This document shows, piece by piece, positions 25,068-35,855 of a stretch of 64,000 bases of DNA (position 1 is its first letter; every line of letters begins with the position of its first letter). The translations under genes were made by a program, and so were the position numbers. The notes under the pieces were generated by a model that was not told where the DNA came from, ran no database searches, and saw only the letters and a program-made list of their open reading frames with translations. This DNA comes from Streptomyces sp. R28. Its GTDB lineage: Bacteria > Actinomycetota > Actinomycetes > Streptomycetales > Streptomycetaceae. The stretch spans positions 5,879,001-5,943,000 of the forward strand of contig NZ_CP163439.1 of assembly GCF_041052385.1 (NCBI RefSeq). Reading direction: 5' to 3'.

Positions 25068-26006
25068 TCACCGATCGGGTTCGGGATCTTTCAGCCAGTT
25101 GATCAGTTCGGTGGAGAAAGCGACCGGGTCTTCCTCGTGGGGGAAGTGCCCGAGCCCGTCGAACAGCCGCCAGCGGTACGGCGCTTCGACGTACTCGCCC
25201 GAGCCGGCCGCGCTGCGCGTGCGCATCACGGGGTCGAGGGAGCCGTGCAGATGCAGCGTCGGCACGCGCACCGGTCGCTTCATGCGCCGGTTGAACTGGA
25301 TGCCGTCGGGGCGGGCCAGCGAGCGCACCATCCAGCGGTACGGCTCGATCGAGCAGTGCGCCGTCGACGGGATGGAGATCGCGCGGCGGTACATCTCCAC
25401 CGCGTCGTCGTCCGGCAGGCGCGGGCCCGACCAGTCGCGGACCAGGCGGCCCACGAGTGCCCCGTCGTCCGCCGTCAGTTGCCGCTCGGGAATCCAGGGC
25501 CGCTGAAACCCCCAGATGTAGGAACTCGCACCCGTCTGCTTGACGTCCGAGAGCATCGCCGAGCGCCAGCGCCGGGGGTGTGGCATGGACGCGACCGCGA
25601 GCCGCCGTACGAGCTTGGGGCGCATCACGGCCGCCGTCCACGCCAGGTATCCGCCCAGGTCGTGGCCGACCAGTGCGGCGTCGGGCTCGCCGAGCGAGCG
25701 GATCACGCCGGTGATGTCGAGGGCGAGGTTGGCCGGGTCGTAACCGCGCGGCGTACGGTCGCTGCCGCCGACGCCCCTGAGGTCCATCGCGACGGCCCTG
25801 AAGCCCGCGTCGGAGAGGGCGACGAGCTGGTGCCGCCAGGTCCACCAGAACTGTGGGAAGCCGTGCAGCAGCAGCACCAGCGGGCCGTCGCCCATCTCCG
25901 CGATGTGGAAGCGCGCACCATTGGCGGCCACGTCCCTGTGTGTCCAGGGACCATCCAGTCGTACGACTGAGGCAGGCTGGGCCGAAGGGGTGGCGGGATC
26001 CGTCAT
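25068..26006 (-). CDS. epoxide-hydrolase-like alpha/beta hydrolase
   Basis: 312 residues. HGFPQFWWTWR is the oxyanion-hole block of epoxide hydrolases, and the nucleophile elbow VGHDLGGYLAW has Asp rather than Ser, which points to an epoxide hydrolase or haloalkane dehalogenase mechanism through an alkyl-enzyme ester. The catalytic His is in DGLGHFPHEED, and a mostly helical lid lies between (about residues 140-240). The substrate is unknown. The ATG at 26006 overlaps the TGA of the upstream membrane-protein gene (ATGA), so the two are translationally coupled. Confidence 0.9.
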   Translation of the reverse strand: MTDPATPSAQPASVVRLDGPWTHRDVAANGARFHIAEMGDGPLVLLLHGFPQFWWTWRHQLVALSDAGFRAVAMDLRGVGGSDRTPRGYDPANLALDITGVIRSLGEPDAALVGHDLGGYLAWTAAVMRPKLVRRLAVASMPHPRRWRSAMLSDVKQTGASSYIWGFQRPWIPERQLTADDGALVGRLVRDWSGPRLPDDDAVEMYRRAISIPSTAHCSIEPYRWMVRSLARPDGIQFNRRMKRPVRVPTLHLHGSLDPVMRTRSAAGSGEYVEAPYRWRLFDGLGHFPHEEDPVAFSTELINWLKDPEPDR

Positions 26007-26506
26007 GACGACGAGCGTGCCACAGCCTCGATGGCCGCCGGCGCCCGGTCCTCCAGCTCCGGCGTCGTCGCCGGGGCCGGACGCGGGTGCGGCTTGGCCT
26101 TCTGCAGGACGCCCGCCGTCTCCTTCACCGAGGCGGCGACCTTCTGCGGACCCTTGCTCTTCTTGGCCTTCTTCGCGAAGACGACACCGATCAGCGCGAG
26201 GACCCCGGCGACGAGGACGTTCGCCGCGAAGGACAGAACGAAGCAGATCGCGAGGTTCCAGTCGGTCCACGTCCGAATGCCGTACGCCAGGGCGAAGTTC
26301 AGCATCGGCAGGGAGAACACCAGCACGGCGCCGGCCAGCGTGAACGCGCCGCCGCTCGTCGCGCCGCGCTTGACGTCCTGCTTGAGCTGCGCTTTCGCCA
26401 GTGCGATCTCGTCGTGCACCAGCGCCGACATCTCGGTCGTCGCCGAGGCGAACAGCTGGCCGATGCTGCGTTCGGCGCCGACCGGGCTGCCGTCGGGTGC
26501 GCTCAT
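26003..26506 (-). CDS. holin-X / DUF1469-type membrane protein
   Basis: 167 residues: a soluble N-terminal helix (SIGQLFASATTEMSALVHDEIALAKAQLKQDV), two membrane helices (AFTLAGAVLVFSLPMLNFALAYG and ICFVLSFAANVLVAGVLALIG), then a basic Lys-rich cytoplasmic tail (FAKKAKKSKGPQKVAASVKE). This is the actinobacterial 'holin-X, holin superfamily III' family, which is not tied to lysis in most genomes. It is first of a two-gene operon with the hydrolase and lies 77 bp after nhaA on the same strand, so it may also be read from the nhaA promoter. Confidence 0.85.
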   Translation of the reverse strand: MSAPDGSPVGAERSIGQLFASATTEMSALVHDEIALAKAQLKQDVKRGATSGGAFTLAGAVLVFSLPMLNFALAYGIRTWTDWNLAICFVLSFAANVLVAGVLALIGVVFAKKAKKSKGPQKVAASVKETAGVLQKAKPHPRPAPATTPELEDRAPAAIEAVARSSS

Positions 26507-26583
26507 CGCGGTCTCCCTCGTAGTTACGGTTCCGTCTTCTGCCTGACTGCGTACGGTTCCGTCTTTTGTACCGTCCCGTCAGA

Positions 26584-28023
26584 TCATGCCCGACGGTGCT
26601 CCTCCTCGCTTGCCCCGCCCGCCACTTCGGCAAGCGCGTGGCGTGCGGCGGTCTGCTCGTCGGCGATACGGCGGTGCTCGGCGGCCTTGCGCTCGTGGAT
26701 GGCGGCCATGCGCAGGTGGTATTCCGGCGTGTCCTCTTCGTAGATGTCCGGAATGCCGTCCGCGTCCTCGTCGCGCTCCTCGGCCTCGACCATCCTGCGG
26801 TACTTGGCGTTCCGTATCTTCAGCAGCACCGTCGCCAGGGTCGCCGCAGCGAGGGAGCCGAGGAGTACGGCCGCCTTGATCTCGTCGGTCATCGTGGCGT
26901 CGCCCTCGAAGGCGAGTTCGCCGATGAGCAGCGAGACGGTGAAGCCGATGCCGGCGAGGGTCGCGACGGCGAACACGTCGCCCCACTCCAGGTCGTCGCT
27001 GAGCGAGGCCCTGGTGAAACGTGCCGTCAGCCATGTACCGCCGAAGATGCCGACCGTCTTGCCGACGAGAAGGCCGAGGACCACACCGAGCGTCTCCGGC
27101 TGGGCGAACACCTCGCCGAGCGCGCTGCCGGAGATGGTCACACCGGCGCTGAACAGCGCGAACAGCGGCACGGCCAGGCCCGCCGACAGGGGACGTACGA
27201 GATGCTCGATGTGCTCACCGGGGGAGTGCGGCTCGTCCTCGTGCCGAGTGCAGCGCAGCATCAGACCCATCGCCACGCCGGCGATGGTGGCGTGGACGCC
27301 GCTGTTGTACATCAGCCCCCAGATCACGAGGGCGAGCGGGACGTACACGTACCACCCGCGTACGCCCTTCCTCAGCAGCAGCCAGAAGACTGCGAGGCCG
27401 ACGGCCGCGCCGCCGAGCGCGGCGAAGTTGATCCGGTCGGTGAAGAAGACCGCGATGATCAGGATCGCGAAGAGGTCGTCGACGACGGCGAGCGTGAGCA
27501 GGAAGGCGCGCAGCGCGCTGGGCAGGGAGGTGCCGATGACGGCGAGGACGGCGAGCGCGAAGGCGATGTCGGTGGCGGTCGGGACGGCCCAGCCCGCCGA
27601 CGAGCCGCCACCGGTGACATTGGTCAGCGTGTAGACGAGCGCGGGGACCGCCATCCCGCACAGCGCGGCCACGACCGGCAGCGCGGCAGCCTTGGGGTCC
27701 TTGAGATCACCGGCGACCAGCTCACGCTTGAGCTCGATCCCGGCGACGAAGAAGAAGATCGCGAGGAGCCCGTCGGCGGCCCAGTGCTCGATGGACAGAT
27801 GCAGGCCGAGGGCCTCGGGGCCGAGGTGGAAGTGGCCGACGCTCTCGTAGCTGTCGTGCAGTGCGGGTACGTTCGCCCAGACCAGCGCGGTGATCGCGGC
27901 GATGAGCAGGAGCACGCCACCGACGGTCTCGGTGCGCAGCGCCTCCGCGACGAAGTTCCGCTCGGGGAGGGACAGTCGTCCGAAGACCTTGCGGGCGGGG
28001 GCGGTGGTGCGGGGCGCGGCCAC
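26584..28023 (-). CDS. nhaA: Na+/H+ antiporter NhaA
   Basis: 479 residues with about 12 membrane helices. Conserved sequences include FFFVAGIELKREL, the ion-binding core TDIAFALAVLAV and VVDDLFAILIIAVFF (the Asp pair that binds Na+), and LVGKTVGIFGGTW. NhaA exchanges two H+ for one Na+ at alkaline pH. After the last helix (LATVLLKI) there is a 60-residue charged tail (EAEERDEDADGIPDIYEEDT and on), longer than in E. coli NhaA. The GTG at 28023 is chosen because GAGG lies 9 nt upstream; an ATG at 28059 is the alternative. It is divergent from nothing close: acs lies downstream-to-upstream on the same strand with a terminator between. Confidence 0.93.
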   Translation of the reverse strand: MAAPRTTAPARKVFGRLSLPERNFVAEALRTETVGGVLLLIAAITALVWANVPALHDSYESVGHFHLGPEALGLHLSIEHWAADGLLAIFFFVAGIELKRELVAGDLKDPKAAALPVVAALCGMAVPALVYTLTNVTGGGSSAGWAVPTATDIAFALAVLAVIGTSLPSALRAFLLTLAVVDDLFAILIIAVFFTDRINFAALGGAAVGLAVFWLLLRKGVRGWYVYVPLALVIWGLMYNSGVHATIAGVAMGLMLRCTRHEDEPHSPGEHIEHLVRPLSAGLAVPLFALFSAGVTISGSALGEVFAQPETLGVVLGLLVGKTVGIFGGTWLTARFTRASLSDDLEWGDVFAVATLAGIGFTVSLLIGELAFEGDATMTDEIKAAVLLGSLAAATLATVLLKIRNAKYRRMVEAEERDEDADGIPDIYEEDTPEYHLRMAAIHERKAAEHRRIADEQTAARHALAEVAGGASEEEHRRA

Positions 28024-28163
28024 GGGGGAGACCTCCGGTCGGTGGGCAGGACAAAGCACATGCCGACCAGACTTCCCGGCGCACCTCAGGGTGAAGCTAT
28101 TTTGATTAGTTTACCTAAGAAGGCGCCGGACTGCATCCGTCGATCTCCACCGTACGTACGCGA

Positions 28164-28196
28164 AGGGCACCCGGCGCGCTGGTCGCCGGGTGCCCT
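28164..28196 (-). terminator. terminator of acetyl-CoA synthetase gene
   Basis: AGGGCACCCGGCG at 28164-28176 pairs perfectly with CGCCGGGTGCCCT at 28184-28196, loop 7 nt, starting 13 bp after the acs stop on the minus strand. It isolates acs from nhaA downstream. Confidence 0.85.
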
Positions 28197-28208
28197 GGGT
28201 GGTGGTAC

Positions 28209-30167
<1,959 letters not shown>

Positions 30168-30450
30168 GACATCTCCCTTTCCCAGGGTGTCCGTTGTGTC
30201 CCAGGCCACAGCTCATCAGACCCAGGGGTCCGATGACAAGGGTCGACGGAAAATTGGTTTAGACCTGTCGGCGGGAGCCGGCCCCGGGGGTGGCCCGGAG
30301 GTGCTTTCGACGCCAGGGTCATCCGTTCCCACGGACGCCGGGCGGACGCGGTTCAGGTCTGTAACCCCTTTCACATTCCCTTTCACATTCCGGCCCGGCG
30401 CAGGTGAAACACCGTCCCTCACCTTCAGGGGCGTCGGCCCCTTACGCGAA

Positions 30451-30479
30451 GCGCGGCCCCGCGCCGAACGGGGCCGCGC
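30451..30479 (-). terminator. terminator of the SulP-carbonic anhydrase gene
   Basis: GCGCGGCCCCG at 30451-30461 pairs with CGGGGCCGCGC at 30469-30479, loop 7 nt, 13 bp beyond the stop. Further on, a direct repeat CTTTCACATTCC occurs twice near 30366-30390 in the 325-bp gap upstream of acs, where acs promoters should lie. Confidence 0.75.
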
Positions 30480-30492
30480 GCACCTCTGCCCG

Positions 30493-33084
30493 TCACGCCG
30501 ACAGATCCGCCACTCCCACGTCGTCGAACACCTCGTCCCCGTTCCCTTCGTCCCCGTTCCCCTCGCCGAGCAGATACGCCTGCGCCTCGCCCACGTGGAA
30601 GTACATGCCGTGCAGCTCCAGCGCCCCTGCCCGCAGGGCTTGGGCCACGGAGTCGTGGGCGCGCAGGTGCTCCAACTGCTGGACCACGTTGGTCAGGCAG
30701 AGCTGCTCGACCGCGTCGGCCGGCGCCCGCCCGGCGAGTCTGGCCCACGGCCGGCTCTCGTCGGACAGCCGCTCCAGGCTCGGCAGCCCGTGCCGCAGCC
30801 ACCGCCGCAGCGGGGTCTGCGGACCACCGGGCTCGGAGTTGAGCAGCGCCTGCATGGCCCCGCACCCGGAGTGCCCGCACACCGTGATGGACCGCACCTG
30901 CAGCACGTCCACCGCGTACTCGATCGCCGCAGCCACCGAGTCGTCCCCGCTCTCCTGGTCGGGCAGCGGAACGAGGTTGCCGACGTTGCGCACCACGAAC
31001 AGGTCGCCCGGACCACTGGAGGTGATCATCGAGGTGACCACCCGCGAGTCCGCGCAGGTCAGGAAAAGCTGCGAAGGCTGCTGCCCCTCCCGCGCCAGCC
31101 GCGCCAGCTCTCCCCGCACCAGGGGTGCGGTGTTGCGCTGGAACGCGCTGATGCCACGGGCCAGTTGATGCGAGTTCGGTCGGCTCCCTTCGGCTCCGCC
31201 GGATCCGTCGGCTCTGCTCCCACCGGGGCGGCCGGACCCGGTGGGCCCGTCGGCTCCGCCGGGCTCGCCGGCCGTGTCGAACTCGCCCGTGGTGCTGGAG
31301 GTGCCGGTGTCGCAGGGCGCGTCGCCGGTCCTGTCGGTCTCGCCGTCGCCGCTCCCGGTCGCCCGCGCCTTACCGGGGCGTCCGCCCTGGGATGTGACGG
31401 ACTCCGGGATCTCGCACTGGTGGTTGCGCCAGGGCGTCCAGGGGTGGCACCGGCAGTCGGCCGACTCGGCCGCGTTCGTCCCGGCGTCGAGATGGAGGCC
31501 GACCGGTCCCGACGGCTCGCCGATCCGGACCCCGGCCCTGCGGCCGATCAGCTCGACGGAGCCGCCGTGCGCGGTGTGCGAGTTCTGCCAGTCCTGCAGT
31601 GACTCGTACGCCGCGTGGTCCATGAACGACCCGTCCAGCTCCACTACGGCGTCGGCGCCTTGGGGTACGAGATGCAGGGCCCGGCTGAGCCGTGGCACCG
31701 CGAGGAACGTCAACTGCCCTCGTACATGTACGTGATGGACTCCTTCCTTCTCGTCATGCGTGATCCGGGTGCGGGTGAGGCGGTGCAGGGCGACGGCGAC
31801 GGCCATGGCGACCCCCAGCGCCACGCCCTCCAGGACGCCGAAGAACACCACGCCGAGGGTGGTGACGGCATACACCAGCACCTCTCGGTGGCGCGTCACC
31901 GTGCGGATGTGGTGCAGGGACACCATCTGGATGCCGACGGCCATCACCAGGGCGGCGAGCGAGGCGAGCGGGATGAGCTCCAGGATCGGGACCATCAGCA
32001 GAGCGGCGACTACTACGAAAACGCCGTGCAGCATCGTGGAGTTCCGGCTCACGGCACCGGCTTGCACATTCGCCGAACTTCGCACCGCCACACCGGCCAC
32101 GGGCAGTCCTCCGAGCGTGCCCGAGACGATGTTCGCGGCGCCCTGTCCGAGCAGTTCGCAGTCCAGATTGGAGCGGCTGACGCGAGCGGGCCGACCGGGG
32201 CGGGCGGCGACCAGATCGAGGCGGGAGGCGACCAGCTTGTCCACCGCGACCGCGCCGAGCAGCGACTGCACGCTGCACACCAGCGTGATGGTGAGCACGG
32301 CGGCGGCGAGTCCGAGCACCGGGCCCTCGGGGAGCCCGGCCAGGGCGTGGCTGCTCCAGGACGGCAGGTCGACCTTGGGCAGGGTGAGCCCGGCGAGTGA
32401 AGCGGTGACGGTGGCACCGGTGACGGCGACGAGTGCGGCGGGGACCTTGTGCAGGAGGCGTCCGATGCGGCCGGGGATCCGCGGCCAGAGCAGCAGCAGG
32501 GCCAGCGTCAGCGCGCTCACCGACACGGCGGCCGGGTGCACGTTCGCCAACTGGGCGGGCAACGCCCGGAGGTTGTCGAGGACCGCGCTCTGCGGGGTGC
32601 TGCCCAGGACGATGTGCAGCTGCGCCACGGCGATGGTGACGCCGATGCCGGCGAGCATGCCGTGCACGATGGCGGGGCTGACGGCCAGGGCGCTGCGGGC
32701 CACGCGCAGGCAGCCCAGGCCCAGTTGGGCCAGGCCGGCCAGGACGGTGATGGCGCAGGTCGTCCGCCAGCCGTAGCGGTGGATGAGGTCGGCGGTGACG
32801 ACGGTGAGCCCGGCGGCGGGGCCGCTGACCTGGAGGGGGGAGCCGCCGAGCCATCCGGCGACGATTCCTCCGACGGCCGCGGCGACGAGGCCGGCCTGGA
32901 GGGGGGCGCCGGTGGCCAGGGCGATGCCGAGGGACAGGGGGAGCGCGATCAGGAAGACCGCGATCGAGGCTGACACATCGGCGCCCGCGATGCGGTAGCG
33001 GCGGGGCGGGGGTGGGCTGTGGGGCTCGTGGATGCGCGTCTCTCGACGTGGGTCTTCGGCGCGGGTGGGGGTGCAGGCGGACAT
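30493..33084 (-). CDS. SulP anion transporter fused to beta-carbonic anhydrase
   Basis: 863 residues. Residues 30-430 are the membrane domain of SulP transporters (ADVSASIAVFLIALPLSLGIALA). Residues 440-540 form a STAS-like domain (LTFLAVPRLSRALHLVP, VVELDGSFMDHAAYESL). A linker of about 110 residues rich in Gly, Ser and Asp follows (GSGRPGGSRADGSGGAEGS). The C-terminal 200 residues are a beta-carbonic anhydrase with zinc ligands in CADSRV (about 678) and HSGCGAM (about 738). The fusion suggests bicarbonate uptake with immediate interconversion to CO2 at the membrane. SulP-CA fusions are known in actinobacteria and Vibrio. The ATG at 33084 is preferred. Confidence 0.93.
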   Translation of the reverse strand: MSACTPTRAEDPRRETRIHEPHSPPPPRRYRIAGADVSASIAVFLIALPLSLGIALATGAPLQAGLVAAAVGGIVAGWLGGSPLQVSGPAAGLTVVTADLIHRYGWRTTCAITVLAGLAQLGLGCLRVARSALAVSPAIVHGMLAGIGVTIAVAQLHIVLGSTPQSAVLDNLRALPAQLANVHPAAVSVSALTLALLLLWPRIPGRIGRLLHKVPAALVAVTGATVTASLAGLTLPKVDLPSWSSHALAGLPEGPVLGLAAAVLTITLVCSVQSLLGAVAVDKLVASRLDLVAARPGRPARVSRSNLDCELLGQGAANIVSGTLGGLPVAGVAVRSSANVQAGAVSRNSTMLHGVFVVVAALLMVPILELIPLASLAALVMAVGIQMVSLHHIRTVTRHREVLVYAVTTLGVVFFGVLEGVALGVAMAVAVALHRLTRTRITHDEKEGVHHVHVRGQLTFLAVPRLSRALHLVPQGADAVVELDGSFMDHAAYESLQDWQNSHTAHGGSVELIGRRAGVRIGEPSGPVGLHLDAGTNAAESADCRCHPWTPWRNHQCEIPESVTSQGGRPGKARATGSGDGETDRTGDAPCDTGTSSTTGEFDTAGEPGGADGPTGSGRPGGSRADGSGGAEGSRPNSHQLARGISAFQRNTAPLVRGELARLAREGQQPSQLFLTCADSRVVTSMITSSGPGDLFVVRNVGNLVPLPDQESGDDSVAAAIEYAVDVLQVRSITVCGHSGCGAMQALLNSEPGGPQTPLRRWLRHGLPSLERLSDESRPWARLAGRAPADAVEQLCLTNVVQQLEHLRAHDSVAQALRAGALELHGMYFHVGEAQAYLLGEGNGDEGNGDEVFDDVGVADLSA

Positions 33085-33383
33085 GTTTCCCGTCTCCTCC
33101 GGGGCAGCGCGGTCGCGGATCTGGTGGTCCCCCGCTCCTGGGCGAGGGGTCGGGTCGCGGCCGTGTGGTCACGGCATGCAGCGGCGGGATGCATCAACAG
33201 TCGGTAAACGGATCGTAATGCAGAGTAAAGGAACGGAATGGATTTTCCGAGCAAATGGACTAATAAATCCCCCTGAAGAGTGAAGTAGCTAATTAGTCGG
33301 CTTGTCGTACTAATTCCTTCTCGGTCCCGTGCGACCTTGGCGGCGCCGTCGGCACCCGAGAGAAGGAAGAAGGTGGACGGAAC
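33085..33383. promoter_or_regulatory. divergent, relatively AT-rich promoter region
   Basis: 300 bp between two outward-facing genes. The part from about 33185 to 33325 is far richer in A and T than its surroundings (for example GGACTAATAAATCC and AGCTAATTAGTCGG), with ACTAAT/ATTAGT motifs repeated at three places near 33258, 33292 and 33309. Promoters for both genes are expected here; I cannot place -35/-10 boxes with confidence. Confidence 0.55.
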
Positions 33384-34730
33384 ATGGCCGCCACCCGCAG
33401 GTTCGCCGCCCCCCGCAGGATTTCCGCGACGCGCAGGGTCGTCGTGACGCACAGGATCGCCGCGGGTACCGCGATCGCCGCGGGTACCGCGATCGCCGCG
33501 GTCTGCGCCGTATCGCTCGCCGGTTGTGCGACTGGTTCCGACCCGATCCGGCAAGGGGCGTCCGGACCGCAGAAGCCGCAGCCGGCGGCGCCCGCGCCCC
33601 AGAGCGTGGTCCGCCTGATCGGCGACGGGTCCACCGCGTACACGGGGGTGCAGCCGCACCTGCCCAGACCCGAGCGCCTGAAGCCAGGTCAGAGGCCCCC
33701 GCAGTTCGTGGTGTTCTCCTGGGACGGTGCCGGAGAGGACAGCCAGAAGCTGTTCTCCCGCTTCCGCGAGGTCGCCAAGGCGAACAACGCGACGATGACG
33801 TACTTCCTCAGCGGCGTGTACATGCTGCCGGACCACAAGCGCGACCTGTATCGCCCGCCGCAGCACTCCCCGGGCCGCTCGGACATCGGCTTCAACGACG
33901 CGGAGGGCATCGCCGACACCGCGAAGCAACTGCGTCTGGCGTGGCTCGAGGGCAATGAGATCGGCACCCACTTCAACGGCCACTTCTGCGGCAGCGGCGG
34001 CGGAGTCGGCGAATGGTCGGTGGAGGAATGGAAGGACGAGATCACCCAGGCGAAGAAGTTCGTGAAGTCCTGGAAGACCAACACCGGCCTGACGAGGGCG
34101 GCCCCCCTGCCCTTCGATTACGACAAGGAGCTCATCGGCGCCCGCACGCCCTGTCTGGAGGGCCGACGGAACTTCGTCAAAGCCGCCCGCGAGATGGGTT
34201 TCCGCTATGACTCGAGCGGCGTCAACAATCAGCTCTGGCCCGCGAAGAAGGGGGGCCTGTGGGACCTGTCGATGCAGCTCGTGCCCTTCCCCGGTCACTC
34301 CTACGAGCAGCTCACCATGGACTACAACTTCATGGTCAACCAGTCGGGCACGACGAGCCAGGGCGACCCCGCCAAGCACGCCTTCTGGGGCCACCAGATG
34401 CGGGACGGTCTGTTGATGGGCTTCCGCCGGGCCTACGACGGCAACCGAGCGCCCTTGATCATCGGCAACCACTTCGAGTCCTGGAACGGCGGCACCTACA
34501 TGCACGCCGTCGAGGACGTCGTCGAGGCCGTCTGCAACAAACCCGACGTGCGCTGCGTCTCCTTCCGGCAGCTCGCCGACTGGCTGGACGCCCAGGACCC
34601 GACGGCCCTGAAGAAGCTGCGCACGCTAGGGGTCGGCGAGGCCCCGAAGCAGGGCTGGACGTCCTTCCTCTCCGGGCGCCCGGCCCCGGCCCCGAAGGGG
34701 GCGCCCGGGGCGCCGGCGGTCAAGCAGTAG
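33384..34730 (+). CDS. lipoprotein of the polysaccharide-deacetylase fold
   Basis: 448 residues. The N-terminus is Arg-rich (possible twin-arginine-like sequence) and contains a duplicated AAGTAI segment, followed by the lipobox SLAGC with Cys48. The catalytic-domain candidate starts near residue 105 (QFVVFSWDGAGEDS), in which the Asp of SWDGA aligns with the first metal-site Asp of NodB-type deacetylases; GTHFNGHFCG supplies the His pair. Asn/Gly-rich WGHQMRD and IIGNHFESW motifs follow. Substrate is unknown; cell-wall glycan or exopolysaccharide is likely. The 3' end overlaps the convergent ATPase gene by 11 bp. Confidence 0.78.
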   Translation: MAATRRFAAPRRISATRRVVVTHRIAAGTAIAAGTAIAAVCAVSLAGCATGSDPIRQGASGPQKPQPAAPAPQSVVRLIGDGSTAYTGVQPHLPRPERLKPGQRPPQFVVFSWDGAGEDSQKLFSRFREVAKANNATMTYFLSGVYMLPDHKRDLYRPPQHSPGRSDIGFNDAEGIADTAKQLRLAWLEGNEIGTHFNGHFCGSGGGVGEWSVEEWKDEITQAKKFVKSWKTNTGLTRAAPLPFDYDKELIGARTPCLEGRRNFVKAAREMGFRYDSSGVNNQLWPAKKGGLWDLSMQLVPFPGHSYEQLTMDYNFMVNQSGTTSQGDPAKHAFWGHQMRDGLLMGFRRAYDGNRAPLIIGNHFESWNGGTYMHAVEDVVEAVCNKPDVRCVSFRQLADWLDAQDPTALKKLRTLGVGEAPKQGWTSFLSGRPAPAPKGAPGAPAVKQ

Positions 34731-35742
34731 GAGTCAGAGGCGAGTTGCCCTCACGCAGGCAGGTGACGCTCTCACCGCGTACCTCACCGAGCACGAACCC
34801 GGGGTCGATCTGTGCCGTCAGGTCGGCCCCGGTGCGCTCGTTTCCCCAGGACCGGGCGTTCTTCAGATGGAAGTGCACCATCTGACGCGTGTAGCGCTCC
34901 CAGTCCCGCAGCTCGTACGTCGCGTCCACGGCCGTGCGCAGTCGGCGCAGGGCGAGGTGGTTGGCGTCCTCCAGGAGATCGAACCGGGGCGGACGGCCCT
35001 TCTCCATGGCGCGCACCCAGTCCGAGTGCCCGACGGTCACCAGCAGGTCGTCCCCGACCTCGGCGCGGAGGAAGTCGAGGTCGTCCTGTCCCTGCACCTT
35101 GTTGCCGACGACCTTCAGGACGACTCCGAAGTCGCGGGCGTACTCCTTGTACTGGCGATAGACGGAGACCCCCTTCCGGGTCGGCTCAGCGACAAGGAAC
35201 GTGATGTCGAAGCGGGTGAACATGCCGGAGGCGAAGCAGTCCGAGCCCGCCGTCATGTCGACCACGACGTACTCGTCGGGGCCGTCCACCAGGTGGTTCA
35301 GGAACAGCTCCACCGCCCCGGTCTTGGAGTGGTAGCAGGCGACCCCCAGGTCGGAGTCCGTGAACGGGCCGGTGACCATCAAACGGACGGCGCCGCCGTC
35401 GAGTTCCACCGGCCGGGCGCAGGCGTCGTACACCGGATTGTTCTCGCGTACCCGCAACAGGCGCGAGCCCTCGCCGGGTGGCGTCGTCTTGATCATTGTC
35501 TGGGCGGAGGCGATCCGTGGATTGGAGCCGCGCAGGTAGTCCTTGATCAGCGCCAGCCGCTCGCCCATCGCGGGCAGCGCGGCGGCCTCCCCCTCGTCGA
35601 GGCCGAGCGCGGCTCCCAGGTGCTGGTTGATGTCGGCGTCGACGGCGACGACCGGCGCGCCGGTGGCGGCGAGGTGGCGGACGAACAGGGAGGACAGGGT
35701 GGTCTTGCCGCTGCCGCCCTTCCCGACGAAAGCAATTTTCAT
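34720..35742 (-). CDS. CooC/ParA-type P-loop ATPase
   Basis: 340 residues beginning MKIAFVGKGGSGKTT, a deviant Walker A of the SIMIBI class, then VDADINQHLGAALGL and VVVDMTAGSDCFASG as switch II. The sequence resembles CooC-like ATPases, which insert metal into enzymes, more than chromosome-partitioning ParA. No nickel enzyme is nearby, so the client is unknown. The ATG at 35742 is preferred; an in-frame GTG at 35748 adds two residues, and neither has a clear Shine-Dalgarno. It is divergent from the Fic-related gene, sharing about 100 bp of control region. Confidence 0.83.
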   Translation of the reverse strand: MKIAFVGKGGSGKTTLSSLFVRHLAATGAPVVAVDADINQHLGAALGLDEGEAAALPAMGERLALIKDYLRGSNPRIASAQTMIKTTPPGEGSRLLRVRENNPVYDACARPVELDGGAVRLMVTGPFTDSDLGVACYHSKTGAVELFLNHLVDGPDEYVVVDMTAGSDCFASGMFTRFDITFLVAEPTRKGVSVYRQYKEYARDFGVVLKVVGNKVQGQDDLDFLRAEVGDDLLVTVGHSDWVRAMEKGRPPRFDLLEDANHLALRRLRTAVDATYELRDWERYTRQMVHFHLKNARSWGNERTGADLTAQIDPGFVLGEVRGESVTCLREGNSPLTPTA

Positions 35743-35833
35743 GTTCACGAAGCGTAGTCGTGCAGTAGCTGTATGTGGCAGGCGTGCGTGAAGAAGGCCA
35801 CTCGATCGTGGGGTGCGGGCCCGGGGTGCGTAA

Positions 35834-35855
35834 TGTCGTACTCATGAGTACGACA
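35834..35855. promoter_or_regulatory. 22-bp perfect palindrome over the start codon of the Fic-related gene
   Basis: TGTCGTACTCA is followed immediately by its reverse complement TGAGTACGACA. The centre falls inside the ATG (35844-35846). A repressor bound here would block initiation at a leaderless or short-leader start and could also affect the divergent ATPase gene. It is not followed by a T-run, so a terminator is unlikely. Confidence 0.6.
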
